14,834 nt of DNA from DASPLH01 sp035627675 (GCA_035627675.1 DASPLH010000149.1:1-14834); one strand, 5' to 3'. Positions 6,023 through 14,658 are shown, counted from the stretch's first letter. Translations and numbers: made by a program. The notes: a model not told the origin generated them from the sequence alone.

Positions 6023-6703
6023 CTATTCCTGTGTTTCCCAGTCCACGATTGTTCCGGGCATGACCAGCACTTCTAGTTGGGATAAGGCGGCGGCGAGCAC
6101 ACGGCGCTGCTTTTCGACCTGACCGGCGCAGCCCAGCACGCGGCCCATCGTATTCGTGACCGGGTGGAGAGCGCGGGGCGGGCGCATTGATTTCGACTCG
6201 TTCGGCTGGACGGTGATCAGCACGGTCGGAATGCCCTTGGCTTCGATCTCTCTCTGAACAACCGCCACCACGCGATGACACAGCGGGCAGCCGCCGGTCA
6301 GCACCGCGGCATCGGCCTGCGAGCGTTCGATTTCGGTGGCAATGGCCGGAGCGAGTTCCTCGTACTGACGCTTGAGGTCGGTCGAAGCGCCCTTGAAACC
6401 GATGTGCTTGTTGGAGACTCCGCGGATGAGTCCCTCGGCGGCGAGTTCGCGCAGGCGGTCGATGGGGAAGACGCAGTTGATGTCGCGCTCGGCCTCGCTG
6501 GAGTCGTAATGGCCGTGGCGGATGCGGAGTTGCGAGCTGTCAACGTCGGCCGGCAGGACGCGATACGTGGCGTCGTTGTGGTCGGCGAAGGGCGGCTGAT
6601 CGGCGTGGTAAACGCCGGTGGCCGATACCAGCGCGATACGCATGTCCTGCAACGGGGCCGTAACGGGTGTGTAGGGCACGCACTTACGCGACATGTCGAG
6701 CAT
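6023..6703 (-). CDS. GrdB/PrdB-like reductase family protein (Cys form)
   Basis: A 226-residue protein related to the B components of glycine/sarcosine/betaine reductase and D-proline reductase. Family-like segments are RIALVSATGVYHADQPPF (22-39), RIRHGHYDSSEAERDINCVF (60-79) followed by PIDRLREL, and the redox motif GGCPLCHRVVAVV (C139, C142). In Grd/Prd enzymes the equivalent first cysteine is often selenocysteine (UxxC); here it is cysteine, encoded normally. The PrdA/GrdA partners are not in the window, so it is not part of a complete Stickland operon. The start at 6701-6703 is chosen because GGAG (complement of 6711-6714) sits 7 bases upstream. ATG 6692-6694 is an alternative. The ATG at 6739 would read through a terminator hairpin. 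Reaction unknown. Confidence 0.8.
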   Translation of the reverse strand: MLDMSRKCVPYTPVTAPLQDMRIALVSATGVYHADQPPFADHNDATYRVLPADVDSSQLRIRHGHYDSSEAERDINCVFPIDRLRELAAEGLIRGVSNKHIGFKGASTDLKRQYEELAPAIATEIERSQADAAVLTGGCPLCHRVVAVVQREIEAKGIPTVLITVQPNESKSMRPPRALHPVTNTMGRVLGCAGQVEKQRRVLAAALSQLEVLVMPGTIVDWETQE

Positions 6704-6714
6704 CGTGTCACTCC

Positions 6715-6752
6715 AAAAAAATCTCCGGACGCCCCCCACAGGCAGTCCGGAG
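6715..6752 (-). terminator. Intrinsic terminator abutting a start site (possible attenuator)
   Basis: On the minus strand CTCCGGAC (complement of 6745-6752) and GTCCGGAG (complement of 6723-6730) form a perfect 8-pair stem with a G-rich loop. ATTTTTTT follows directly (complement of 6715-6722), and then GGAG, the ribosome-binding site of the next gene. It may simply end the thioesterase transcript, but its position between that gene and the GrdB-like start suggests regulated readthrough. Confidence 0.8.
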
Positions 6753-6833
6753 TAATCACCTCACGCGGCGCCAAGCGCATCGCGTGCTGCTACTACTTTG
6801 ATGCTGCAGAGAACGTCCGGTTGCAGGAATTCC

Positions 6834-7229
6834 TTACGGCTTCGGGATGCCGTGTTTTGCCAGGAACTTGTCGGTCTCGACGATGGCACGCGTGATCGTT
6901 CCGCGCCCGACCTCCTGCTCGCCGTCTCTGGCATGCACCCGCAGCATGTAGAACTTGCCGTCGAACGAATCGACGACGGCTTCCGCCTTGATGACGGCGT
7001 TGATGCCGGAGGGCGCGCGGTGTTCGATCTGGATGGCCGTACCCACCGAGATCTCCCCCGGCTCGCAAAACGGCTTCAAGGCGTTGAAGCCGGCGGTCTC
7101 CAGCAGCCGGATCAGGTCGGGCGTGGAGTAAACGGGCGGCAGCTCGTGATGGTGCGCCGTCAGCGTCTTGTCGAACTGCACACGCTCTTCGGCGGTGCCT
7201 CGGGCACCCATTGGGACTTGTTTAGCCAT
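6834..7229 (-). CDS. FlK-like hot-dog thioesterase
   Basis: A 131-residue single hot-dog domain protein resembling the fluoroacetyl-CoA thioesterase (FlK) family, which hydrolyses acyl-CoA thioesters. The fold signature runs YSTPDLIRLLETAGFNAL (34-51), EISVGTAIQIEHRAPSG (59-75), KAEAVVDSFDGKFYMLRVHA and GRGTITRAIVETDKFLAKHG. FlK of Streptomyces cattleya uses Thr42, Glu50 and His76. Here T36, E44 and H70 fall at identical spacing (8 and 26), so the catalytic triad looks intact. The substrate cannot be read from the sequence; most FlK-like proteins are general or unknown acyl-CoA thioesterases. ATG 7227-7229 is used; ATG 7209-7211 is possible. Neither has a strong ribosome-binding site. It is transcribed toward the GrdB-like gene. 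Confidence 0.87.
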   Translation of the reverse strand: MAKQVPMGARGTAEERVQFDKTLTAHHHELPPVYSTPDLIRLLETAGFNALKPFCEPGEISVGTAIQIEHRAPSGINAVIKAEAVVDSFDGKFYMLRVHARDGEQEVGRGTITRAIVETDKFLAKHGIPKP

Positions 7230-7277
7230 AGCGGGACAGAGTAGCGGGTTGCCGCCTTTGCTGCAAATTCATCGGCC

Positions 7278-7324
7278 AAAAACGGCAAAGCCACGGAGCG
7301 CCACAGACTGGCGGCCCCCGTGGC
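7278..7324 (-). terminator. Terminator downstream of the HU gene
   Basis: The arms GCCACGG (7290-7296) and CCGTGGC (7318-7324) enclose an inner CGCCA/TGGCG hairpin (7299-7303/7309-7313). On the minus strand the structure is followed by TTTGCCGTTTTT (complement of 7278-7289). It lies 16 bases past the HU stop. Confidence 0.55.
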
Positions 7325-7339
7325 CAGAACAGAACGTGC

Positions 7340-7618
7340 TCACTTCTTGTTCACGGCCTTCTTCAGTTCGATGCCCGGCGTGAACTTTGCGACCTTGCGC
7401 GCCGCGATCTTTATCGTCGCGCCGGTCTGCGGGTTGCGGCCGTTACGAGCGCGGCGTTGCGAAACGGCAAAGGTGCCGAAGCCTACCAGGGTTACGCGGT
7501 CGCCTTTCTTCAGCGCACTGGTTACGCTTGCGACCAGCGTGTCGATGGCGGTTGCGGCTTGTGTCTTGCTGATTTCCGCTTCGCCGGCGATCTTGTCAAT
7601 CAAGTCAGCCTTATTCAT
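7340..7618 (-). CDS. HU family DNA-binding (histone-like) protein
   Basis: A 92-residue protein of the HU/IHF family, which bends and compacts DNA as a dimer. The N-terminal helices MNKADLIDKIAGEAEISKTQA and the beta core GDRVTLVGFGTFAVSQRRAR are typical. So is the DNA-binding arm, GRNPQTGATIKIAARKVAKF with the conserved Arg-Asn-Pro tip; the tail FTPGIELKKAVNKK ends it. The family is usually about 90 residues. The ATG at 7616-7618 follows GAGGAG with a 6-base spacer; the upstream in-frame extension is not HU-like. A near-consensus promoter is at 7670-7698 and a terminator at 7278-7324, so it is probably a single-gene transcript. Confidence 0.97.
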   Translation of the reverse strand: MNKADLIDKIAGEAEISKTQAATAIDTLVASVTSALKKGDRVTLVGFGTFAVSQRRARNGRNPQTGATIKIAARKVAKFTPGIELKKAVNKK

Positions 7619-7669
7619 ACAAGACTCCTCGGGGGCACCCATCGAGAGCAGTGCCGGATGATTGGCAGC

Positions 7670-7698
7670 ATTACGCGCCCGGTCCCAAAGGGTGTCAA
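7670..7698 (-). promoter_or_regulatory. Strong sigma-70 promoter for the HU gene
   Basis: On the minus strand a perfect -35 TTGACA (complement of 7693-7698) is followed after 17 bases by CGTAAT (complement of 7670-7675, 4/6). The predicted start near 7663 leaves a leader of about 45 bases ending in GAGGAG and the HU ATG. A strong promoter fits an abundant nucleoid protein. Confidence 0.75.
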
Positions 7699-7766
7699 GC
7701 AATGTTGCTGGCGACGCCGCGTCCAAAGCGGGTTTTCGTTCAATAGTGGGAAATATCGATAACCAT

Positions 7767-7792
7767 GAAAAAGAGCCCGCCGGAGCGGGCTC
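7767..7792 (-). terminator. Terminator of the DUF4382 lipoprotein gene
   Basis: GAGCCCGC (7773-7780) and GCGGGCTC (7785-7792) are perfectly complementary with a CGGA loop. On the minus strand a run of T (complement of 7768-7772) follows. It lies 20 bases beyond the lipoprotein stop codon. Confidence 0.9.
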
Positions 7793-7812
7793 TGCTGTGA
7801 GGCGCGGAATAC

Positions 7813-9249
7813 CTACTGGCATCCGGTGAACGAAGCTTCCGTGGCGTTGACCGTGACTCCGGGCGTGACGGCCAGAACTCCGCCGCCCTGCAAGGTCGCG
7901 ACCTTCACTTCGGACGGGTTGCACATCGGAGTGGCGCCGCTGTTGGGAGCGTAGGCGAGCGCGTCAACCGTGTACGTGACCGGAGTGGCCGTGGACTGCG
8001 TGTATGTCGTGCCCGCGGCGGCGAATGCTCCAACGTTCGGCTGCATGGCCGGGACCGCAAGCGTATAGGAAGCGCAATTTGTGCCCGCAGCGCACGCGGC
8101 TCCGGCCTCGGTCGTCACCGTCACGCTGGAGGACTGCTGCTGCGCGAGCGGAACGACGAAGAGCACGTTGCTTCCGTTGACGCTGATCGTCTGGAGCGCC
8201 GACACGGTGACGTCCGCCGCCGCGCCCGTGTTGTTGTTCGTCGTGGAAACGGCGCCGGTGATCGAGGCCTGCTGGGTATTCGCTCCGGTCTGCGCGATCA
8301 GCGGCACCTTGCCCAGCGCGTTGCCCGGTTGGACGCCGGTGGTGACCGTCGGCGCGTAGGCTACGTTGGCGCTCGCCCCCGCGACGCCGACGGCAACGCT
8401 CACCACGTCATACGTCCCGGCCGGAACCGGGCAGAAGATGAAGTTCCCGGTCGCGTCTGGCGTGGTCTGCATGACCACGCGGTCCACTCCGCTTGCGTCC
8501 TTCTGTTGCAGGGACACGATGGCCTTCACGCCGAGCAGCGGCTGTTGCGTCCCGCTGTCAACGATCGTTCCGGTGATGGATGTAGCGCTGAGCGAAACTT
8601 CGCCGGCGTGCAGCACCGGTTTCAGGCGGAAGCCGCCCGCTCCCTGCGTCACGATGGAGGCACAGGCGTCAAAGTCGATATTCAAGCCGCGTACTTCGCC
8701 GGGGTTGATGACGAATTGCCCGCCTGCGATCTGTCCGGCGGGGATCTTGATGCCCGTCTGCGTTTCGCTGGAGAGGTTCAGCTTGTAGGTCTGCCCGTTG
8801 TAAACGACGCAGTTGTTGCCCTGGGCGCACTGGTTGCCGGGAACGTTGACCGAGTCAGCCGCGAGATAGACACGAATCTGCTGGTACGTCCCGGCCTGTA
8901 TCTGCGTGTTCGAACCGAGTTGCGCCAGCAGGCATCCGCTGCCTCCAAGGCCGAGCAGGTCCACCTGCTTCGGCGCTGACTTCAGCGCCGGCGTGAGGCT
9001 GACCCACCCGGCGTCGTTCGCGTTGGCCGTGGAACTCTGGTGGATCTGGACGTCAGCGATGGTGACGTACACATGGCTGTAGGGGCCTGCAGGCGAGGCG
9101 CAGGTCGGCGGATCGCTGAGCGAGACGTTTACGAAAGCGGGTTCGGCCGAGCCGGACTGACGGCCGCCGTCGCCGCCACAGGCGACCATCAGCGTCGCCG
9201 CCACCACCAGGGTCAGCATCGCGACGACAAGAAGGGTTCGAGAGCGCAT
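7813..9249 (-). CDS. DUF4382-domain lipoprotein with carboxypeptidase-like repeat
   Basis: A 478-residue exported protein. The N-terminus MRSRTLLVVAMLTLVV and onward is a hydrophobic signal ending in TLMVACGGDGG, a lipobox-like site with Cys24 as the probable lipidated residue. Residues about 38-210 (FVNVSLSDPP, YVTIADVQIH, LLGLG, IRVYLA and FVINPGEVRGLNIDFDAC) match the DUF4382 domain, common in Acidobacteria and Bacteroidetes. Then TSITGTIVDSGTQQPLLGVK through FIFCPVPAGTYDVVSVAV is a carboxypeptidase-regulatory-like Ig fold. A second, Thr/Ala/Val-rich beta region follows. The start at 9247-9249 is set by the signal peptide and by GGAGG 5-6 bases upstream. It is probably anchored on the cell surface or in the periplasm. 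Function unknown. Its own terminator follows at 7767-7792. Confidence 0.9.
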   Translation of the reverse strand: MRSRTLLVVAMLTLVVAATLMVACGGDGGRQSGSAEPAFVNVSLSDPPTCASPAGPYSHVYVTIADVQIHQSSTANANDAGWVSLTPALKSAPKQVDLLGLGGSGCLLAQLGSNTQIQAGTYQQIRVYLAADSVNVPGNQCAQGNNCVVYNGQTYKLNLSSETQTGIKIPAGQIAGGQFVINPGEVRGLNIDFDACASIVTQGAGGFRLKPVLHAGEVSLSATSITGTIVDSGTQQPLLGVKAIVSLQQKDASGVDRVVMQTTPDATGNFIFCPVPAGTYDVVSVAVGVAGASANVAYAPTVTTGVQPGNALGKVPLIAQTGANTQQASITGAVSTTNNNTGAAADVTVSALQTISVNGSNVLFVVPLAQQQSSSVTVTTEAGAACAAGTNCASYTLAVPAMQPNVGAFAAAGTTYTQSTATPVTYTVDALAYAPNSGATPMCNPSEVKVATLQGGGVLAVTPGVTVNATEASFTGCQ

Positions 9250-9469
9250 GGAGTCCTCCAAATGAAGAAAGCAGCTACAAACGTGCAAGTTGAATGCCGT
9301 GCGATGCGCAGCAGCGCACCTTCGTAACGTGCGAGGAACAAACGCTGGCGATTACACAGCTTGCAGGCAGCACGAACAAGTTCCGAGAGGACACCGCCGG
9401 AAGGACCATGCGAAACCGGCGAAGAAGAATTTGCGCGCAGGTGGAAATTCCTGCCAGGCAAAAAAATCA

Positions 9470-9550
9470 GCCACGGATTTGCGCGGATTGGACGGATAAC
9501 CAAAGGAGAGGTCTGAATCCGTGTTCATCCGAGGAGATCCGTGCTCATCG
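9470..9550. repeat. CACGGAT-type imperfect inverted repeat
   Basis: CCACGGATTTGCGCGGATTG and GACGGAT (9471-9497) form a left arm built of degenerate CACGGATT-like units. The right arm holds ATCCGTGTTCATCCGAGG (9517-9534) and a further ATCCGTG at 9537-9543. CACGGAT (9472-9478) is complementary to both ATCCGTG copies. Units of this type are known as dispersed intergenic repeats in many phyla; this copy looks decayed. Confidence 0.6.
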
Positions 9551-9601
9551 CATTTCACACCGGTCTGGGCCGGGACAAAGGCCGCGGTTGCGGGCCTGCA
9601 C

Positions 9602-9607
9602 TATGAT
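9602..9607 (+). promoter_or_regulatory. Possible -10 element placing tilS as leaderless
   Basis: TATGAT (5/6 to TATAAT) ends 6 bases before the GTG at 9614, so transcription from it would begin at about the start codon. No -35 box is seen at the usual distance, and no ribosome-binding site precedes the GTG. Confidence 0.3.
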
Positions 9608-9613
9608 GACGGG

Positions 9614-11002
9614 GTGCTAAGCAAACTCCACAGCCACCTGGTGCGGACGCAACTCCTGAGCGCCGGGGATCGCGTTGCCGTCGCCTGTTCCGGGGGAGCG
9701 GACTCGACTGCGCTCGCCGTCGCGCTGGCCGAGCTTCGGCAGGAGCTGGGAGTCGTGGTTTCCGTTGCTCACCTGAACCACGGGCTGCGCGTCGAAGCCG
9801 ACGCCGACGAGAAGTTCGTGCGCGAGTTGGCGGCGAGTCTGGGATCGGAGTTCCACGCGGCGGCCGTCGATGTCCGCGCGATTTCGCAAGACCGGAGGAT
9901 CTCCCTGGAGGCCGCGGGTCGCGCCGCGCGCTACGAGTTCTTCGCCCGGCTGACAGGCGACGGGCTGGTGGACAAGGTCGCCACGGCGCACACCGCCGAC
10001 GACCAGGCGGAGACCGTCCTGCTGAGATTGGCGCGGGGCGCGGGCACTCGGGGACTGGCCGGCATCTACGACCGTGTGCGCGGCCGGACGATTATCCGGC
10101 CCATGCTCGGCATCCGTCGCGAGGAGGTCGAGACGTTCCTTCGCCGCCGCGGGCAGCCGTGGCGTGAAGACGCGACCAACCGCGACCCGCAGTTCACGCG
10201 GAACCGTGTGCGTCACGAGCTGCTGCCGCTGCTCGAGCGCGACTACAACCCGAACATCCGCCGGGTGCTGAACGAAACGGCCGAGATCGCGCGCGCCGAG
10301 CAGGACTGGTGGGATCGCCAGGTGGCTGAAGCCCTCGACGGCCTCCGCCGCGGCGACGCTCCGGACATCGCCGCATTGGACGCCAAACTTCTGGCTGCAA
10401 TGCCGGTGGCGGTGCAGCGTCGCGTGCTGAAGCATGTGGCCGAGTCCCAGGGCCGCGCTCTCGACTTCGCGCATATCGAACGCATCCGCCAGATGCTGCT
10501 GGAAGGCAAGGCCACCTCGCAGCCGATCTTGTCGGATCTCACGGCCGAGGTTGTCCGAAAGCACGACGGGCAGCGGCTGTTGACGCTCGCGGTGAATCGC
10601 CGGGAGCACGTATCGGGCGGATACTCATACCAGTTCACGGTTCCGGGCCGGGTTGAGCTTCGCGAACGCGGAACGGTGTTGTGCGCGCGCATTGTGCCGC
10701 CGCAGCCGGCGTCTCCGCTGCTCGACCGCTCCGTCGCGGGGCGCACCTTGACGGTCCGCAACGTCAGGCCCGGTGACCGCTTTCATCCATACGGACGCAG
10801 CGAGCAGAAGTTGAAGTTCCTTTTGCAGGAGTTCCGCATTCCCGCCGCCCAGCGCCCAAGCTGGCCGGTCGCAACCCTTGCCGACGGGCCGGAGGAAGAA
10901 ATCGTGTGGGTGGCGTCGCTGCCGCCCAGCGCGCGTTATGCGGCGAGCGGCGCAGCGGGCGTTGTAATCGAGGAACTTCCGCTGCCCACTCGAGAATCGT
11001 AA
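9614..11002 (+). CDS. tilS: tRNA(Ile)-lysidine synthetase TilS
   Basis: TilS attaches lysine to C34 of the CAU-anticodon tRNA-Ile using ATP, so that it reads AUA codons. The 462-residue product has the PP-loop ATPase motif VAVACSGGADSTALAVAL (21-38) and HLNHGLR (53-59). It also has ATAHTADDQAETVLLRLARG (123-142) and IIRPMLGIRREEVETFLRRR, then WREDATNRDPQFTRNRVRHELLP. The C-terminal TilS substrate-binding domains follow (LTVRNVRPGDRFHPYG, FLLQEFRIPAAQRPSWPV). GTG 9614 is chosen because homology starts about 15 residues on and no nearer in-frame start exists; the frame is open back to 9521. It is followed 52 bases later by the hpt-like gene and then ftsH, the same order as in Bacillus and many other bacteria. 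Confidence 0.95.
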   Translation: MLSKLHSHLVRTQLLSAGDRVAVACSGGADSTALAVALAELRQELGVVVSVAHLNHGLRVEADADEKFVRELAASLGSEFHAAAVDVRAISQDRRISLEAAGRAARYEFFARLTGDGLVDKVATAHTADDQAETVLLRLARGAGTRGLAGIYDRVRGRTIIRPMLGIRREEVETFLRRRGQPWREDATNRDPQFTRNRVRHELLPLLERDYNPNIRRVLNETAEIARAEQDWWDRQVAEALDGLRRGDAPDIAALDAKLLAAMPVAVQRRVLKHVAESQGRALDFAHIERIRQMLLEGKATSQPILSDLTAEVVRKHDGQRLLTLAVNRREHVSGGYSYQFTVPGRVELRERGTVLCARIVPPQPASPLLDRSVAGRTLTVRNVRPGDRFHPYGRSEQKLKFLLQEFRIPAAQRPSWPVATLADGPEEEIVWVASLPPSARYAASGAAGVVIEELPLPTRES

Positions 11003-11054
11003 TGACGGCTTCGGCAGCGGCATAGCATACTGAACAGGAACATACCCCCAAATC

Positions 11055-11582
11055 ATGTCACTTCCATCGCTCCGGACCGTTCTCACGGCCGACCAGATTC
11101 AGAAGCGCGTTCGCGATCTTGGACGCCAGATCTCCGACGACTACCGCGGCAAGACGATCCACGCCGTCTGCATTCTCGAGAACGGGTTCATGTTTATGGC
11201 CGACCTGGCGCGCTCGCTCGACGTTCCGGTCGTGTGCCAGTTCATCAAGCCGTTCACGAGTTCGAAGACCGAGAACAGCGTGGAGACGACGGAGATCTTC
11301 TATAGCCCGGAGGCCGACGTCGAAGGCAAGGACGTGCTGCTGGTTGAGGCCGTGCTGCACTCGGGGGTCACAACCGACTTCGTCATCCGCAACATGCTCA
11401 CCCGCGGCGCCTCTTCGGTGAAGGTGGCCACGATGCTCGACCGCCATTCCCAGAGGCGAGTCCCGCTGCAACCCGACTATTTCGGCTTTCTCGTGGACGA
11501 CGCCTTCCTTGTGGGTTACGGCCTCGGATCCCCCGACCTCTACCGCAACCTGCCGTTCATGGCGGCCTACCCGGCGAAATAG
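11055..11582 (+). CDS. Hypoxanthine phosphoribosyltransferase-like protein, altered active site
   Basis: A 175-residue protein clearly homologous to Hpt/HprT along its length: FMFMADLARSLDV (45-57), GKDVLLVEAVLHSGVTT (91-107), VKVATMLDRHSQRRVPL (122-138), FLVGYGLGSP (151-160) and YRNLPF. HPRT makes IMP or GMP from base and PRPP. Several functional positions differ from E. coli Hpt. The pyrophosphate loop LRGS is LENG (41-44). The PRPP motif VEDIIDSG is VEAVLHSG (97-104), losing both Asp after the Glu, one of which is the proposed general base. The Asp after VGYG(I/L) is Gly158. The protein may be inactive, altered in specificity or regulatory. No strong ribosome-binding site; a weak promoter (ATGACG 11002-11007, 18 bases, CATACT 11026-11031) is possible. 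It lies between tilS and ftsH. Confidence 0.85.
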   Translation: MSLPSLRTVLTADQIQKRVRDLGRQISDDYRGKTIHAVCILENGFMFMADLARSLDVPVVCQFIKPFTSSKTENSVETTEIFYSPEADVEGKDVLLVEAVLHSGVTTDFVIRNMLTRGASSVKVATMLDRHSQRRVPLQPDYFGFLVDDAFLVGYGLGSPDLYRNLPFMAAYPAK

Positions 11583-11905
11583 CCCTATACCGCTTGTCGG
11601 CGGCCGGGGGGAGCGGCGATCGGGGGCTACTTTCGCCGCCGCACCCGTTCGTAGGGTTAGGTAGTCATGCCGAGCGCGGTCCCACGCTGAACGAGTACAA
11701 TTTGTCCGTGGGCCTTTCGTTCCGCCGGGTGGCGGTCTAACAACGCTCCGGATCGTTTCCCCGGCACGTGTTGAGTGTCCGGTTTGGGAAGCGATTCCAA
11801 TTTCCGTACGTCTTCAGACCGGGACGGGCATCTAATTGGCTGGGGGACTTCGGTTTCCTCCCGCCAGGCTTTTTCTGTGGGCCTGAGGTCAGAGGAGCTT
11901 TCTCA
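11583..11905. other. Gene-free stretch of about 323 bases before ftsH
   Basis: No coding region is seen; the ftsH frame is open back to 11768 but lacks FtsH likeness there. It contains GC-rich hairpin arms (GCGGCGA 11613-11619 / TCGCCGC 11633-11639) without a U-tail. TACAAT at 11696-11701 is a -10-like box without a matching -35. A GAGGAG ribosome-binding site ends it. It probably carries the ftsH promoter and leader. Confidence 0.5.
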
Positions 11906-13819
<1,914 letters not shown>

Positions 13820-13842
13820 GCCAACAACAGAACAAAACACAG

Positions 13843-13862
13843 GGGCAGCCTCCGGGCTGCCC
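13843..13862 (+). terminator. Terminator of ftsH
   Basis: GGGCAGCC (13843-13850) and GGCTGCCC (13855-13862) form a perfect 8-pair stem with a TCCG loop. A T-rich tail TTCTTCGTT follows. It lies 23 bases after the ftsH stop and separates it from the LURP-one-related gene. Confidence 0.85.
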
Positions 13863-13916
13863 TTCTTCGTTGCTGTGCCGCCTTCTGCCGAAGTACTATC
13901 TCGCGGAGCCCACGAC

Positions 13917-14513
13917 ATGTTCACTCCTGCACAGACCCTGCACCCGGCGTTCACCCACGCGCGGTACACCGTTCGACGCAAGGCCTTCAGCCTTCTCGGC
14001 TTGAAGTTCTATTTCGAGGACGAAGCCGGACAGCCCTTCGCCTTCGTGAAGCGCAAGGCGCTTGCGATCCGTGAGAGCCTGCGCGTGTTCACCGGCGACT
14101 CGGAGCAGCAGGAACTGCTGCGCATCACCGCCCGGCAGATCATCGACTTCGGGGCCGGCTACGACGTGGTCGATTCCACGACCGGACAGCAGGCCGGAAC
14201 CCTGAAGCGTCGCGGGTGGAAGTCCATGGTCCGCGATGAATGGGTCATCATGGACGCCACAGGGCAGGAGATCGGACGCATCCGCGAGGACTCGATCGGG
14301 CGCGCGCTCATCCGCCGCTTCGTCTTTGCCATCCCGCAGTCGTACACCTTCGAGGTTGGCGGAGCCGAGATTGGCACGGCGCGGCAGAACTGGAACTTCT
14401 TCCTTCCCAAGCTGTTCGTGGACTTCACGGCGGCCGACAACAGGCTCGATCCGCGCCTCGGATTGGCCGCTGTTGCCTTGTTGATTACCATCGAGGGACG
14501 CGAGGGGGACTAA
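13917..14513 (+). CDS. LURP-one-related (YxjI-like) beta-barrel protein
   Basis: A 198-residue protein of the LURP-one-related/YxjI group, which shares the Tubby-like and phospholipid-scramblase beta-barrel fold. Visible features are YTVRRKAFSLLGLKFYFEDE (17-36), then AGQPFAFVKRKALAIRESLR (37-56). The alternating strands DVVDSTTGQQAGTLKRRGW and WVIMDATGQEIGRIREDS come next. Near the C-terminus the hydrophobic helix GLAAVALLITIE (182-193) is typical of the central helix that threads the barrel. The start at ATG 13917 is supported by GGAG 8 bases upstream; the frame is open further back but crosses the ftsH terminator. A weak promoter (TTGCTG 13870-13875, 18 bases, TACTAT 13894-13899) may lie between. 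The biochemical function of bacterial members is not established. No signal peptide. Confidence 0.82.
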   Translation: MFTPAQTLHPAFTHARYTVRRKAFSLLGLKFYFEDEAGQPFAFVKRKALAIRESLRVFTGDSEQQELLRITARQIIDFGAGYDVVDSTTGQQAGTLKRRGWKSMVRDEWVIMDATGQEIGRIREDSIGRALIRRFVFAIPQSYTFEVGGAEIGTARQNWNFFLPKLFVDFTAADNRLDPRLGLAAVALLITIEGREGD

Positions 14514-14578
14514 GGTAAATCAGGGGTCAGAGGGGGCCTACGAAAGAAATTCCTGGCGCGAGCGGCAACCTGTTTACC
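14514..14578. repeat. Imperfect inverted repeat after the LURP-one-related gene
   Basis: GGTAAATCAGG (14514-14524) and CCTGTTTACC (14569-14578) are complementary apart from one extra base. The interior holds AGGGGTCAGAGGGGGCC. No T-run follows, so this is not a clear terminator; it may be a small intergenic palindrome. Confidence 0.4.
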
Positions 14579-14658
14579 TGAAAGTAAGCTCCTATTCGGC
14601 GCGCCACCTTCCATTATCGGCGTTTCGCTTTCGCAGAGGGTGGTTGCCGGGGGACACC

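Larger units (their letters stand above)
9250..9613. other. Divergent gene-free region of about 364 bases
   Basis: It lies between the minus-strand lipoprotein gene and plus-strand tilS. No credible gene is seen: the reading frames are short and arginine-rich. It holds the lipoprotein ribosome-binding site, a CACGGAT-type repeat at 9470-9550 and a -10-like TATGAT at 9602-9607 just before tilS. The tilS reading frame is open back to 9521 through the repeat, but that part is not TilS-like. Confidence 0.6.

Noticed and set aside
6023..6703. Selenoprotein with in-frame UGA
   Set aside because: The frame is uninterrupted and the redox position is an ordinary cysteine codon, so no recoding is needed.
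9617..10609. 330-codon minus-strand frame opposite tilS
   Set aside because: Antisense shadow; tilS on the plus strand has all family motifs.
11613..11639. Hairpin after the hpt-like gene as an intrinsic terminator
   Set aside because: The stem is plausible but there is no U-run after it.
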